A stretch of DNA of 47,319 nt from Bacteroidota bacterium (GTDB lineage Bacteria; Bacteroidota; Bacteroidia; Cytophagales; Microscillaceae): assembly GCA_004293265.1 (NCBI GenBank), contig RDXZ01000018.1:1-47319 (forward strand). The letters run 5' to 3'. The position numbers were made by a program, and so were the translations under genes. This document shows positions 1 through 8,415 of the stretch, one piece after another (the stretch's first letter is position 1; each line of letters opens with the position of its first letter). A model generated the notes under the pieces. That model searched no databases. It was not told where the DNA came from and saw only the letters and a program-made list of their open reading frames with translations.

Positions 1-16
1 ATTATTATTTTGAACT

Positions 17-77
17 TCGTGCAAGCGTGGACGCTTGCACGAGATATTAACTGGTGCAAGCGTCCACGCTTGCACCA
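17..77. repeat. Two adjacent GC-rich perfect palindromes (REP-like)
   Basis: Two hairpins lie 9 bp apart. The first (17-42) has a 12-bp perfect stem starting tcgtgcaagcgt around a GG centre. The second (52-77) has a 12-bp stem starting tggtgcaagcgt around a CC centre. The shared core is gtgcaagcgt-NN-acgcttgcac, so the second is effectively the reverse complement of the first. They stand out against AT-rich surroundings. A related hairpin (tcgtacaagcc...ggcttgca) occurs near 19,178, which suggests a dispersed family. Confidence 0.75.
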
Positions 78-101
78 AAATAACCTAAATAGTTACAAAT
101 T

Positions 102-144
102 ACATAAAAAAAAACCTATAAAATTTTTCTACTTTATAGGTTTT
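102..144 (-). terminator. Intrinsic terminator of the peroxiredoxin gene
   Basis: A perfect 12-bp stem (aaaacctataaa, 111-122, with its complement 133-144) encloses a 10-nt loop. On the minus strand the stem is followed by a T-run. It begins 16 bp past the peroxiredoxin stop codon, as expected for a Rho-independent terminator. Confidence 0.8.
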
Positions 145-159
145 AAATAAAAATGTAAC

Positions 160-729
160 TTATTTTTTTTTCCAATTTGCCAAGCATAATTGCCCTTCTT
201 TTTCGAAAAGTTGAACGGCATCTAATTCTCTTAAAACTGCATCAATATCTCTTGCTACAGTAAAAAAATTGATAGATTCGTGCATCACAATTCCTTTTGG
301 ATTGATAATAAATGTGCCTCTCAATGCAATAGGAGAACCTTCGAATACAAATCTTCCCTCTTCGTCATAAGTAAAATCGCCACCCAAAACACCATAATTG
401 CTTGCAATAGTTTTAGCCAAATCAGACACCAAAGGAAACGTAATTCCTTCGATACCATTTTGATTTCTTGGCATTTTTAACCAAATTTTATGTGATTCGT
501 CGCTATCACCAGAACAACCTACCACCACAGCGTTTCGGCTTTCAAACTCAGATAATTTTTCTTGAAAAGCCCAAAATTCGGTAGGACAAACGGCAGAAAA
601 ATCTTTTGGATAGAAGAAAAAAACGACATATTTTCCTTCATATTGCTCTAAAGAAAAATTTTGTTCTACTTTGTCGCCTATCACAGCGGGTGCAGAAAAA
701 GCAGGTGCTTTTTTAAGAACTAAACTCAT
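160..729 (-). CDS. Typical 2-Cys peroxiredoxin (AhpC/TSA family)
   Basis: This is a cytoplasmic thiol peroxidase that reduces H2O2 or alkyl hydroperoxides using a peroxidatic and a resolving cysteine. At 189 aa it has the normal family length. The peroxidatic Cys is C48 in FSAVCPTEFW, matching the family motif DFTFVCPTE. A C-terminal Cys (C182, in QLCLANWKK) sits where the resolving Cys of the usual VCPANW motif lies, with Leu replacing Pro. The GDS...H...W and 'ALRGTFIINPKGI' segments are also typical of the family. It is monocistronic: a hairpin terminator lies downstream and the phosphatase gene upstream (same strand) is 145 bp away. I saw no clear TAnnTTTG promoter. The family is certain; which peroxidase subgroup and which reductant partner is not. 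Confidence 0.93.
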   Translation of the reverse strand: MSLVLKKAPAFSAPAVIGDKVEQNFSLEQYEGKYVVFFFYPKDFSAVCPTEFWAFQEKLSEFESRNAVVVGCSGDSDESHKIWLKMPRNQNGIEGITFPLVSDLAKTIASNYGVLGGDFTYDEEGRFVFEGSPIALRGTFIINPKGIVMHESINFFTVARDIDAVLRELDAVQLFEKEGQLCLANWKKK

Positions 730-830
730 AATTGTTATTTTTGAAAATATTTTAATATACCAATAACAATTTTTAAAGCAATTATGTTTTTAAATTTTAG
801 TATAATTTTTTGTGTATTTTATACCTCCAA

Positions 831-853
831 TGATTTTTGAAAAATAAAAATCA
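831..853 (-). terminator. Weak hairpin after the phosphatase gene
   Basis: An 8-bp stem (tgatttttt-like arm 831-838 with 846-853) with a 7-nt loop starts 22 bp after the stop of the minus-strand phosphatase gene. The minus-strand sequence beyond it has no clear T-run, so termination here is only possible. Confidence 0.35.
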
Positions 854-874
854 CTCACAAACAAAATTCTTTTT

Positions 875-3457
875 TTAAACTTTCACACCCATAATCGTAA
901 TATCATCACGTTGTTCGGAGCCTTGTTGATGTTCGATAATTTCTGTAAGCATAATTGATTTTTGTTGTTTCATATTTCGGTTTATATTTTCTAAAACTAC
1001 TTCTCTAAATCTTTTAGCGCCATATTTTTTGCGTTGTAAATTAGGCGTATCCATCATTCCGTCACTGGTAAGATATATCAAATCACCTGCTTGCAATACA
1101 ATTTGTTCTTGTGTAAAGGCTCTATAGTCCTCTCCTTGCCAGCCTCCGATTGATTTTCTATCTCCTTTCAATTCCAACAAATCATTTTCTTTTTGAGAAT
1201 AATAATACAAAGAACGTTTCGCACCTGAAAAAGTAAGCGTAACTTCAGGGCTTAAACAATTATCAATTCTACACAAAACCACGTCCATTCCATCTTGATT
1301 AGTCGTTTCGCCTTGTCTTAATTTGCTTCTAACGCCCAAGTGTAACAATTCTAAAATTTTATGTGGTTCAAAAACTTGTTGCACATTCACAATTTCGTTC
1401 AATAAAGTATTACCAATAATTGACATAAATGCACCCGGTACTCCATGCCCTGTGCAATCTACGACAGCAAAAAATGCTCTGTTTTCTATTCGGCTAAACC
1501 AATAAAAATCACCTGAAACAATATCTTTAGGCAAATAAACGACAAAATAATCTTGTATTGTTTCTCTAATTTTATCATCTGCGGGAAGAATAGCCCTTTG
1601 AATATTTTGAGCATAGTTAATACTCGAAGTAATCATTTGGTTTTTGGTTTCGATTTCTTTGTTTTTATTTTGTAGATTCAATGCTTCTTCTTCTTTGAGT
1701 TGAATAATTGCTTGGTTTTTTGCATTGATTTCTTCTTGTGCAGTTTGAAGATTTGACATATTTTGCCTCAATTCTTGCTCTTGCAATTGTAAAATATTGG
1801 CTTGTGATTGTGTTTCTTCTAATAATTTTTTGTTTTGAGTAATATCAAAAGCCAAAGAAATTACTTTTGAAACTTTATTATTGGTATCAAAAACGGGGGA
1901 AAAAATAGCATTTATCCAAAAACTTTCACCATTCCAGTCTACAAAACAATATTCTCCGTATTGGGGTTTTCCATTTTTTAATTTATTCCAAAATTTTTCA
2001 TATCCATTATTTTTGAGATGTCTTTCATCTAAAAATCTTTCGTGATTTTGTCCTTTGAGTTTCGTAATTTCACATTTTACCATATCACAAAAACTATCAT
2101 TGGCAGAAATAATTATCCCACTCAAATCAAACTCAATTTTAGCAATCGTACTCGAATTGATAGCGTTGAGTTGTCCATCAAGTTCTGTTTGTGCAATTGT
2201 CATCTGTTCTTGCGTCAGCACCAACATTTCCATATTTTGCTGCATTTGTTTTTCTTGTATTAATAACAATTCAGATTTTTGGGTTTGTTCTGCTAATGCT
2301 TTTTCGATGGCTTCTTTTTGAGTTTCAATCAAAGAATTTTTCCTTTCTATCATTTCTTGCGTGGCTCTCAATTCTTCATAATTTTGCCTCATCTCTTCCT
2401 CTTGCACTTGTAATTTTTGCGTCAATTCTTGTGATTCTTGCAATAATTTTTTAGTATGTTCATTGACTTTGATAGATAAAATAGCAGAGGCAATATTTTC
2501 AGAAATTTTTTCTACAAAAGTAATTTGATATTTTTCAAAAGGTTTAAAAGCCGTCAATTCCACTATTCCTTCCATTTTTCCGTTGAGTTGTAAAGGCACA
2601 ATCAAGATTGTGTTTGGAATTGCCTCACCCAAACCTGAAGATATTTTTACATAATCCATTGGTACATTGGTCAGGTGCAAAGTAGTTTTTTCTAAAAAAG
2701 TTTGCCCAACCAATCCTTCACCAAAATTATCTTTGATAATTATTTTTTGATGATATTTTTGGTCTTGTGGATAAGAATAAGTAGCCACTAATTCCAAATG
2801 TTGCTCTTGATTTTGATTTTCATTTAATACATACACACCCCCATTACAAGCGTGCAAATATTCGACTAAATTATTAATAATTTTTTGGGATAAATGATGC
2901 AAATCTATATCATCAGACCTCAAAATTTCGGTAAAATTAGCCATTCCCATAGTTATCCAATTTTCCTTCCTTTCAGCTTCTGACAAACTTTGTAATTGAT
3001 TTTTCATTTGTTGCAATGAACCAAACAATGTATCTTCATTAGTAATAAGTGTGTTATCGGTTGTCAAATCGTCAATATCATAATCACCTTTTCCTATTTT
3101 TTGACTAAAATCTCTTGCTTTTTTGATGCTATTCGCCAAAACCAAAGTGTTTTTTGTGATAGATTCTATTTCAAATTCGACAGGAATATTCATCTGCACC
3201 TCTAAATCGCCCTCAATAATTGCTTCCGTAATTTTATTTAATTGATGCAAAGGCTTGTCAATATATATTAATAAAGTTTGCCACAAAGTATATTGCACCA
3301 AAAAATTGCCAACGCCTATTATAATCAACAAAAAATAAGGAATTGGGTCTAAGGCATTGAACCAAGAAAACAAACCAAACACAAGCCCAATAGTTGTAAA
3401 AACTACGGAACTAATGATAAAATTGTTTAATCGTGCTTGAATCGTACTTTTTTTCAT
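875..3457 (-). CDS. Membrane sensor with HAMP-like, GAF, PAS and SpoIIE-type PP2C phosphatase domains
   Basis: This 860-aa signalling protein begins with two membrane segments (about residues 15-35 and 41-63). A HAMP-like linker (about 65-115) and a GAF domain (about 180-330) follow. Next are a long coiled coil, a PAS domain (about 435-545), a second coiled coil and a C-terminal SpoIIE/RsbU-type serine phosphatase (about 645-860). The phosphatase shows metal-binding motifs VSGDFYWF, VVDCTGHGVPGAF, TSDGMMDTPN and the terminal RDDIT. Such proteins dephosphorylate anti-sigma-factor-antagonist-like partners in response to a signal; no partner is encoded nearby. The coiled coils carry three copies of a motif resembling QEQELRQNMSNLQTAQEEI on both sides of the PAS domain. 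The ligand is unknown. The architecture is common in Cytophagales. Confidence 0.9.
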   Translation of the reverse strand: MKKSTIQARLNNFIISSVVFTTIGLVFGLFSWFNALDPIPYFLLIIIGVGNFLVQYTLWQTLLIYIDKPLHQLNKITEAIIEGDLEVQMNIPVEFEIESITKNTLVLANSIKKARDFSQKIGKGDYDIDDLTTDNTLITNEDTLFGSLQQMKNQLQSLSEAERKENWITMGMANFTEILRSDDIDLHHLSQKIINNLVEYLHACNGGVYVLNENQNQEQHLELVATYSYPQDQKYHQKIIIKDNFGEGLVGQTFLEKTTLHLTNVPMDYVKISSGLGEAIPNTILIVPLQLNGKMEGIVELTAFKPFEKYQITFVEKISENIASAILSIKVNEHTKKLLQESQELTQKLQVQEEEMRQNYEELRATQEMIERKNSLIETQKEAIEKALAEQTQKSELLLIQEKQMQQNMEMLVLTQEQMTIAQTELDGQLNAINSSTIAKIEFDLSGIIISANDSFCDMVKCEITKLKGQNHERFLDERHLKNNGYEKFWNKLKNGKPQYGEYCFVDWNGESFWINAIFSPVFDTNNKVSKVISLAFDITQNKKLLEETQSQANILQLQEQELRQNMSNLQTAQEEINAKNQAIIQLKEEEALNLQNKNKEIETKNQMITSSINYAQNIQRAILPADDKIRETIQDYFVVYLPKDIVSGDFYWFSRIENRAFFAVVDCTGHGVPGAFMSIIGNTLLNEIVNVQQVFEPHKILELLHLGVRSKLRQGETTNQDGMDVVLCRIDNCLSPEVTLTFSGAKRSLYYYSQKENDLLELKGDRKSIGGWQGEDYRAFTQEQIVLQAGDLIYLTSDGMMDTPNLQRKKYGAKRFREVVLENINRNMKQQKSIMLTEIIEHQQGSEQRDDITIMGVKV

Positions 3458-3625
3458 AAAATCTTTTTATTTTTATTATAACATACTAAAAATCAATGTA
3501 GATTTTGAGGTTTAATTTTTTACTCAATTCACTAATTTTTTTTAAGTATTCTATTTTTGTCAAATCATTGTTCAATATCACTGAATTTAACTAACTAAAA
3601 TTTTGCCATTTTCTTTACTTCATTT

Positions 3626-3922
3626 TTATTTTCTTTTTTTATGGATAAGAATTGGAAAAAATGAAGAAGAAGGAAAATGCTCGTGATACGCAGGAAAATC
3701 TTGAAAAGGTGCAAAATAATCAGGCATCGAAAAATGTCTTGTATGCCTTGATTCTGTACTCAAACAATAATCTGTCAATAATAATTTTTCTGCTAATCTT
3801 TTTTTTTCGTTCCAATTTTTTGGTGGATAAATATAAGAATAATTACAAAAATAAATAATTATAATTATATTCATAAACCAAAAAAACAATAATAATCGAA
3901 TGAATGATATTTTTTTTTGCAT
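3626..3922 (-). CDS. Possible small membrane-anchored protein
   Basis: This 98-aa ORF starts with MQKKISF and a strongly hydrophobic stretch of about 20 residues (LLLFFWFMNIIIIIYF), consistent with an N-terminal membrane anchor or signal peptide. A more polar tail rich in Pro, His, Phe and Tyr follows, ending in HKKRK. It starts with ATG, and a TATATTTG box lies about 70 bp upstream on the minus strand (3993-4000). I do not recognise a family. A competing ORF on the opposite strand (3652-3858) opens with TTG and looks less protein-like at its start. Its reality rests on length and the N-terminus only. Confidence 0.45.
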   Translation of the reverse strand: MQKKISFIRLLLFFWFMNIIIIIYFCNYSYIYPPKNWNEKKRLAEKLLLTDYCLSTESRHTRHFSMPDYFAPFQDFPAYHEHFPSSSFFPILIHKKRK

Positions 3923-3992
3923 AAATAAATAATTTTAAGCATTTTTGCATTGCTTAATAAAAAGCATAAGATTAAAATTAATAATTTTTCCT

Positions 3993-4000
3993 CAAATATA
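3993..4000 (-). promoter_or_regulatory. Candidate -7 box for the 98-aa ORF
   Basis: The plus strand reads CAAATATA, which on the minus strand is TATATTTG, a match to the Bacteroidota -7 consensus TAnnTTTG. No TTTG at the -33 position was found, so support is weak. Confidence 0.35.
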
Positions 4001-4038
4001 AACCATAATTCTTTAATAACATAAAAAAATTGTAAAAT

Positions 4039-6273
4039 ATGAAAAAAAATTTACTCTTAATTCTATTTTTATTCATTTTCATCAATATAATCAATGCACA
4101 AAATATCGATACAAATGATACTTTAAAGATTACTGACTTACAAGAAGTAGTTATCTCAGCTACCAAAACGGGCGAAAAACGCATAGATGTAGCCCAACCC
4201 ATTACACTTATTAAATCTTCACAAATGAGGTTTGGTAATTTTCAAACTACAGGTGATGTGTTACAAAATTTGGGCAATGTATTTGTGCAACGCTCACAAA
4301 TGGGCGGCGGAAGCCCTGTCATTCGTGGTTTTGAGGCAAATAAAGTTTTAATTGTGGTAGATGGAGTGAGAATGAATAACGCCATTTATCGTGGTGGACA
4401 TTTACAAAACATTATCACATTAGACCCCAATATTTTAGAAAGAATTGAAGTTTTGAATGGCACAGGTGCGGTAATGTATGGCTCTGATGCGTTGGGAGGT
4501 GTGATGAGTATTTATACCAAAAATCCTTTGTTGAAATCAGAAAGTAATGGTAAAAACTTTAAAGGAAGTGCGTTTGTGAGATATTCAAGTGCTAATTCGG
4601 AAAACACATTGCACACTGATTTTAATTTTATAGGCAACCGATGGGGAAGTCTGACCTCGATTACAATGTCATCTTTTGACGATTTACAAAAAGGAAAAAA
4701 TGTTATCAATCAATACAATCAATTTGGTTTGTGTAACAACGAAATCGTACAAATTTTAGGCGTAGATAGTATGGTAGTCAATAATAATCCACATTTGCAG
4801 TTACAAACAGGTTACAAACAAGTTGATATTTTACAAAAAATTCGTTTTTCTGCGTCTAAAAAACATCAACATTTGTTAAATTTACAATTTTCTACTACGA
4901 ACAATGTTCCAAGATATGATAGATTGACAGATAGAAGCAATAACGGCAATTTAGTTTTTTCAGAATGGAATTATGGTCCTCAAATCAGGTCTTTGGTTTC
5001 TTATCAATATACCTTAGAAACAGAAAATAATGCTTTTTTTGATAAAATGCGTGTAATGCCTTCTTATCAATTTATAGAAGAAAGTCGTTTGACAAGGCGT
5101 TTTAGAAGCCAAAATCGTTCTGAAAATATTGAACAGGTCAATATTTATAGTATGAATATTGATTTTCAAAAAAATGAAAACAAACGAGAACTCAGATATG
5201 GTATAGAACTCAGTTCGAACTATGTGGGAAGCAGTGGAATTAATAGAAATACAATTACAAATACCCAAACTAATATCCAAACCCGTTATCCAGACCAATC
5301 AAAATATGATTTATTGGGTGTTTATTTTTCTGAAAATTGGGAAATCACGCCAAAATGGGTATTAAATATTGGTTTGCGTTATTCTTATTTTTGGTTAAAT
5401 TCAAGTTTTAATTCACAATTATTTCCTGTTTTGAATACATTAGATAATAATGTTTCTCAAAAAAATGGAGCATTAAGCCATCAAGTTAGCATTGTAGGAA
5501 AATTAGGAGATTTTAGAATCAGTGTTTTGAGTTCATCAGGTTTTAGAAATCCAAATTTAGATGATATGTCAAAGTTTTTTGTTGCTACTCAAATCGGTAC
5601 AAACGCCAATCAATTAAGACTTACCATTCCTAATCAAAATCTAAAACCTGAATATGTTTGGAATAATGAAATTACTTTGATTTATTCAAAAGAAAACAAA
5701 TTTCAAATCGAGGGAACTGCTTTTTATAGTCGTTTGAATGATGCCATTGTCATCAGAAACACCACCATAAACGGACAAACAAGTATAAATATTCCGCCGC
5801 GTACTTATTTTTATCAAACAAGCACCAATGCAGGTTTGGCTGAAATTTGGGGCTTTTCGGGGCGAATTTCTGCTAAAATCAACGAAAACTTTTCTGCCAG
5901 AGCCAATATTTCTTACACTTGGGGCAGAGATTTGACGGCACAAGTGCCACTTGACCATATTCCACCACTTTTTGGTAGTTTTTTCTTCAATTATCAAACT
6001 AAAAAATTAGAATTATCAGCTTATACAATTTTTAATGGTTGGAAAAATTTGGCTGATTATAGTCCTTCGGGAGAGGATAATTTGCAATATGCTACCAATC
6101 AAGGTATGCCTGAATGGTACACATTGAACTTCAAAGCCTCTTATCAAATCAATGAAAAACTAACCGCACAAGCAGGCGTGGAGAATATTTTAGACCAAAG
6201 TTATCGCACTTTTTCGTCAGGCGTACATGCGCCGGGTAGAAATCTGATTTTAAATATAAGACTTAATTTTTAA
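4039..6273 (+). CDS. TonB-dependent outer-membrane receptor
   Basis: This 744-aa protein is an outer-membrane gated transporter energised by TonB-ExbBD. A signal peptide (MKKNLLLILFLFIFINIINAQ) is followed by a TonB-box-like DLQEVVISATK. The plug domain (about residues 35-165) contains SPVIRGFEANKVLIVVDGVR and MYGSDALGGVMS. A 22-strand-type barrel follows and ends in the aromatic C-terminal signal NIRLNF. There is no N-terminal carboxypeptidase-like domain, which separates it from the SusC type. The plug wording resembles hemoglobin/transferrin/vitamin B12-class receptors, so heme, a siderophore or cobalamin are plausible substrates, but nothing in the neighbourhood decides this. It appears monocistronic: 318 bp separate it from the next gene. 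Confidence 0.92.
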   Translation: MKKNLLLILFLFIFINIINAQNIDTNDTLKITDLQEVVISATKTGEKRIDVAQPITLIKSSQMRFGNFQTTGDVLQNLGNVFVQRSQMGGGSPVIRGFEANKVLIVVDGVRMNNAIYRGGHLQNIITLDPNILERIEVLNGTGAVMYGSDALGGVMSIYTKNPLLKSESNGKNFKGSAFVRYSSANSENTLHTDFNFIGNRWGSLTSITMSSFDDLQKGKNVINQYNQFGLCNNEIVQILGVDSMVVNNNPHLQLQTGYKQVDILQKIRFSASKKHQHLLNLQFSTTNNVPRYDRLTDRSNNGNLVFSEWNYGPQIRSLVSYQYTLETENNAFFDKMRVMPSYQFIEESRLTRRFRSQNRSENIEQVNIYSMNIDFQKNENKRELRYGIELSSNYVGSSGINRNTITNTQTNIQTRYPDQSKYDLLGVYFSENWEITPKWVLNIGLRYSYFWLNSSFNSQLFPVLNTLDNNVSQKNGALSHQVSIVGKLGDFRISVLSSSGFRNPNLDDMSKFFVATQIGTNANQLRLTIPNQNLKPEYVWNNEITLIYSKENKFQIEGTAFYSRLNDAIVIRNTTINGQTSINIPPRTYFYQTSTNAGLAEIWGFSGRISAKINENFSARANISYTWGRDLTAQVPLDHIPPLFGSFFFNYQTKKLELSAYTIFNGWKNLADYSPSGEDNLQYATNQGMPEWYTLNFKASYQINEKLTAQAGVENILDQSYRTFSSGVHAPGRNLILNIRLNF

Positions 6274-6591
6274 TTGAAGTAAACCTATACTTTGAATGTA
6301 TTTATTTAGGCTAATTTTTGAAAAATCTTGTGATTTCCACCGACAACTCAGCGTTTATGTGTTAGTATATAAATATTGATTTTTTTTTCGTTCATTTATA
6401 TTTTCAAAAATAAATTTCTATCTTTGTGGAAAATAAAAAGATGTTGATAAACAAACGTAAATCTTAACAAAAATATAAGTTTTACTGCAGTTTTCGACAT
6501 ACGAACAACAACGGAAAAAATTATATTAACAATAATTTTATCAAAAAAACAAAATTATTTAATAATTTGTCAAAGAAATCGTTAATAATTT
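6274..6591. other. Intergenic region with a promoter and long leader
   Basis: This 318-bp gap holds a TATCTTTG -7 box at 6419-6426, which would leave a leader of about 160 nt before the TPR gene. Apart from weak short hairpins after the receptor gene I see no further structure. Confidence 0.5.
6419..6426 (+). promoter_or_regulatory. Candidate -7 box for the TPR gene
   Basis: TATCTTTG matches TAnnTTTG. The -33 position, 20 bp upstream, reads TTTA rather than TTTG. It implies a 5' leader of about 160 nt. Confidence 0.5.
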
Positions 6592-7506
6592 ATGAAAAAA
6601 ATATTTTTGTGTTTGATTTTTATTTATTTTAGCCATATTTTAGTGGCACAAAACGCCCAAGATTCTTTATACACTTACGCACAAGCGTTAGCCAAAATGA
6701 AAAAAGAAACGCAAGCATTGGTTACAATCTCAAAACATATCAACGCATATCCAAAAGATGCCAAAGGATATTTTTTGAAAGGAAGTTTGGAGTTCAAGAC
6801 TGGTAATGCTTTGCAAGCAGAAGCTGATTTTAGTACAGCCATTAGTCTCAAAAAAAATTATTTTGAAGCATATTTTAATCGTGCCGCAGTTCGAATTGGT
6901 ATGACTAAATATGGGGAAGGTAAAAACGATTTGAGTTATATTTTGTATCAAAATCCTAATATTCCACTTGTTTGGCACGAAAGAGGCAAATTATATACAC
7001 AATTGGCTATGCCTGATTCTGCTTTGTATGATTTTTCGCAAGCCTTAGTACTCAAACCCGAATTAGAAGAAGCACAAAGTTTATCAGCTACGATTTATTT
7101 TCAAAAAAAAGAATATCAAAAAGCAAAACAATACGCTTTGAACGCCCATAAAATCAATCCATCTAACGAAAAAACATTGGTTACTTTGAGTGAAATTTAT
7201 TTTTTAGATAATCAATATACAACTGCAATGCCTTATTTTGATGAAAGATTACGTTTAAATCCTTATGATTGGAATGGTTTTTTGATGCGTGCAAAAATAT
7301 ATTTTGAACAAAAACAATATCAAAAATCAAAAGAAGATTTGGAAAAAATTATCGAAAAAGAAAAAAATAACCCCGAAACTTATTTTTATTTGGCAAAAAT
7401 ATATTATGAACTCAAAAATTTGAAAGAGGCTTGTTTGCATTTAAAAAAATCTATAGCACTTAATTTCAATGACGCAAAAAAATTAGAAAAAAAATATTGT
7501 GATTGA
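6592..7506 (+). CDS. Secreted or periplasmic TPR-repeat protein
   Basis: This 304-aa protein has a signal peptide (MKKIFLCLIFIYFSHILVAQ). The rest of its length is made of about seven tetratricopeptide-like helix pairs, for example AKGYFLKGSLEFKTGNALQA and FEAYFNRAAVRIGMTKYGEG. TPRs are protein-protein interaction scaffolds. The export signal ending in AQ, the usual cleavage context in this phylum, places it in the periplasm. No enzymatic domain is seen. The response-regulator gene begins 65 bp downstream with its own promoter, so the pair need not be one operon. The role is unknown. Confidence 0.85.
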   Translation: MKKIFLCLIFIYFSHILVAQNAQDSLYTYAQALAKMKKETQALVTISKHINAYPKDAKGYFLKGSLEFKTGNALQAEADFSTAISLKKNYFEAYFNRAAVRIGMTKYGEGKNDLSYILYQNPNIPLVWHERGKLYTQLAMPDSALYDFSQALVLKPELEEAQSLSATIYFQKKEYQKAKQYALNAHKINPSNEKTLVTLSEIYFLDNQYTTAMPYFDERLRLNPYDWNGFLMRAKIYFEQKQYQKSKEDLEKIIEKEKNNPETYFYLAKIYYELKNLKEACLHLKKSIALNFNDAKKLEKKYCD

Positions 7507-7539
7507 TTTGTAAGAACTGCTAATTTTAGTATATCTTTG
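7507..7539 (+). promoter_or_regulatory. Promoter of the response-regulator gene
   Basis: TTTG (7507-7510) is followed after 21 bp by TATCTTTG (7532-7539), an excellent match to the Bacteroidota primary-sigma promoter. The start codon lies 32 bp beyond the -7 box. The -33 box begins directly after the stop codon of the TPR gene. Confidence 0.75.
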
Positions 7540-7571
7540 CTTTTTAAAATATAAAAAATGGGAAATAAAGC

Positions 7572-8264
7572 ATGGAACACAAAGCAAAAATTTTATTAGT
7601 CGAAGACGATATGAGCTTGGCATTGGTTACAAAAGACAGCCTCGAATTAAGAGGTTATGAGGTAACACACGCCGAAAATGGCGAAATTGGATGGCAAAAA
7701 TTTAATAAAGATAATTTTGATATTTGTATTTTAGATGTGATGTTGCCCAAAGTTGATGGATTTGCCTTAGCAACACAAATTAGAAATAAAGACCAACAAG
7801 TGCCTATTATTTTTTTAACTGCTAAATCTTTGCAAGAAGATAAAATCAAAGGACTAAAATTAGGGGCTGATGATTATATTACCAAGCCTTTTAGTGTGGA
7901 AGAAGTGGCATTGAAAATTGAAATATTTTTAAAAAGAACTCGCCCACAAATCAATGAAATTCAACCCGTAAAAAAATATTCGATTGGTTTATACGAATTA
8001 GATTTTGATAATTTACAATTGAATATTGGCACTATCACGCATAAACTCACGCCACGCGAGGCAGAGGTTTTAGAATATTTTGCTTTGCACCCCAACGTCA
8101 TTATGCGTAGAGAAGATATTTTGAAAAAAATATGGGGAAAAGATGATTATTTTATGGGTAGAAGCCTTGATGTTTTTATTACTCGATTAAGAAAATACCT
8201 CAAAGAAGATGACAATATTAAAATCGAGAATATTCCCAGCATTGGTTTTAGGTTTATTTTTTAA
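7572..8264 (+). CDS. OmpR/PhoB-family response regulator
   Basis: This 230-aa two-component regulator has an N-terminal receiver domain (about 5-120) with the acidic pair ED(D) near residues 11-13, phosphoacceptor D55 in ILDVMLPK, T83 and K105 (ITKPFS). The C-terminal winged-helix DNA-binding domain (about 130-230) contains LTPREAEVLEYFA and SLDVFITRLRKYL. Phosphorylation is expected to promote dimerisation and promoter binding. No cognate histidine kinase is adjacent, so it is an orphan at this locus. It ends in a convergent terminator shared with meaB. Confidence 0.94.
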   Translation: MEHKAKILLVEDDMSLALVTKDSLELRGYEVTHAENGEIGWQKFNKDNFDICILDVMLPKVDGFALATQIRNKDQQVPIIFLTAKSLQEDKIKGLKLGADDYITKPFSVEEVALKIEIFLKRTRPQINEIQPVKKYSIGLYELDFDNLQLNIGTITHKLTPREAEVLEYFALHPNVIMRREDILKKIWGKDDYFMGRSLDVFITRLRKYLKEDDNIKIENIPSIGFRFIF

Positions 8265-8292
8265 AATAATTAAAAAAAAATCATTCTAAACA

Positions 8293-8353
8293 TTTTTCAA
8301 AAAACGAGGTCTGTACCGAAGTTTATGGAGGTCTGACCTCGTTTTTTGAAAAA
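8293..8353. terminator. Bidirectional terminator between the response regulator and meaB
   Basis: A perfect 19-bp stem (8293-8311 with 8335-8353) containing cgaggtc/gacctcg flanked by A- and T-runs encloses a 23-nt loop. It lies between two convergent genes and has a T-run on either strand, so it can serve both. Confidence 0.88.
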
Positions 8354-8415
8354 TTACACACTTTTTTGAACTATTATTATCCTAAACTCACGTTATAATT
8401 ACAATTTTTTTATCC

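Larger units (their letters stand above)
3458..4038. other. Intergenic region around a possible small gene
   Basis: This AT-rich gap lies between the phosphatase gene and the TonB receptor gene, which point away from each other. The only content I can support is the 98-aa minus-strand ORF at 3626-3922 and a minus-strand TATATTTG box at 3993-4000. No promoter matching TAnnTTTG was found for the receptor gene. Confidence 0.5.

Noticed and set aside
3652-3858. 68-aa plus-strand ORF overlapping the 98-aa minus-strand ORF
   Set aside because: It starts with TTG, has a Lys/Glu/Asn-rich start without promoter, and its hydrophobic stretch is mostly the complement of low-complexity AT sequence. The opposite ORF is the better candidate, though neither is proven.
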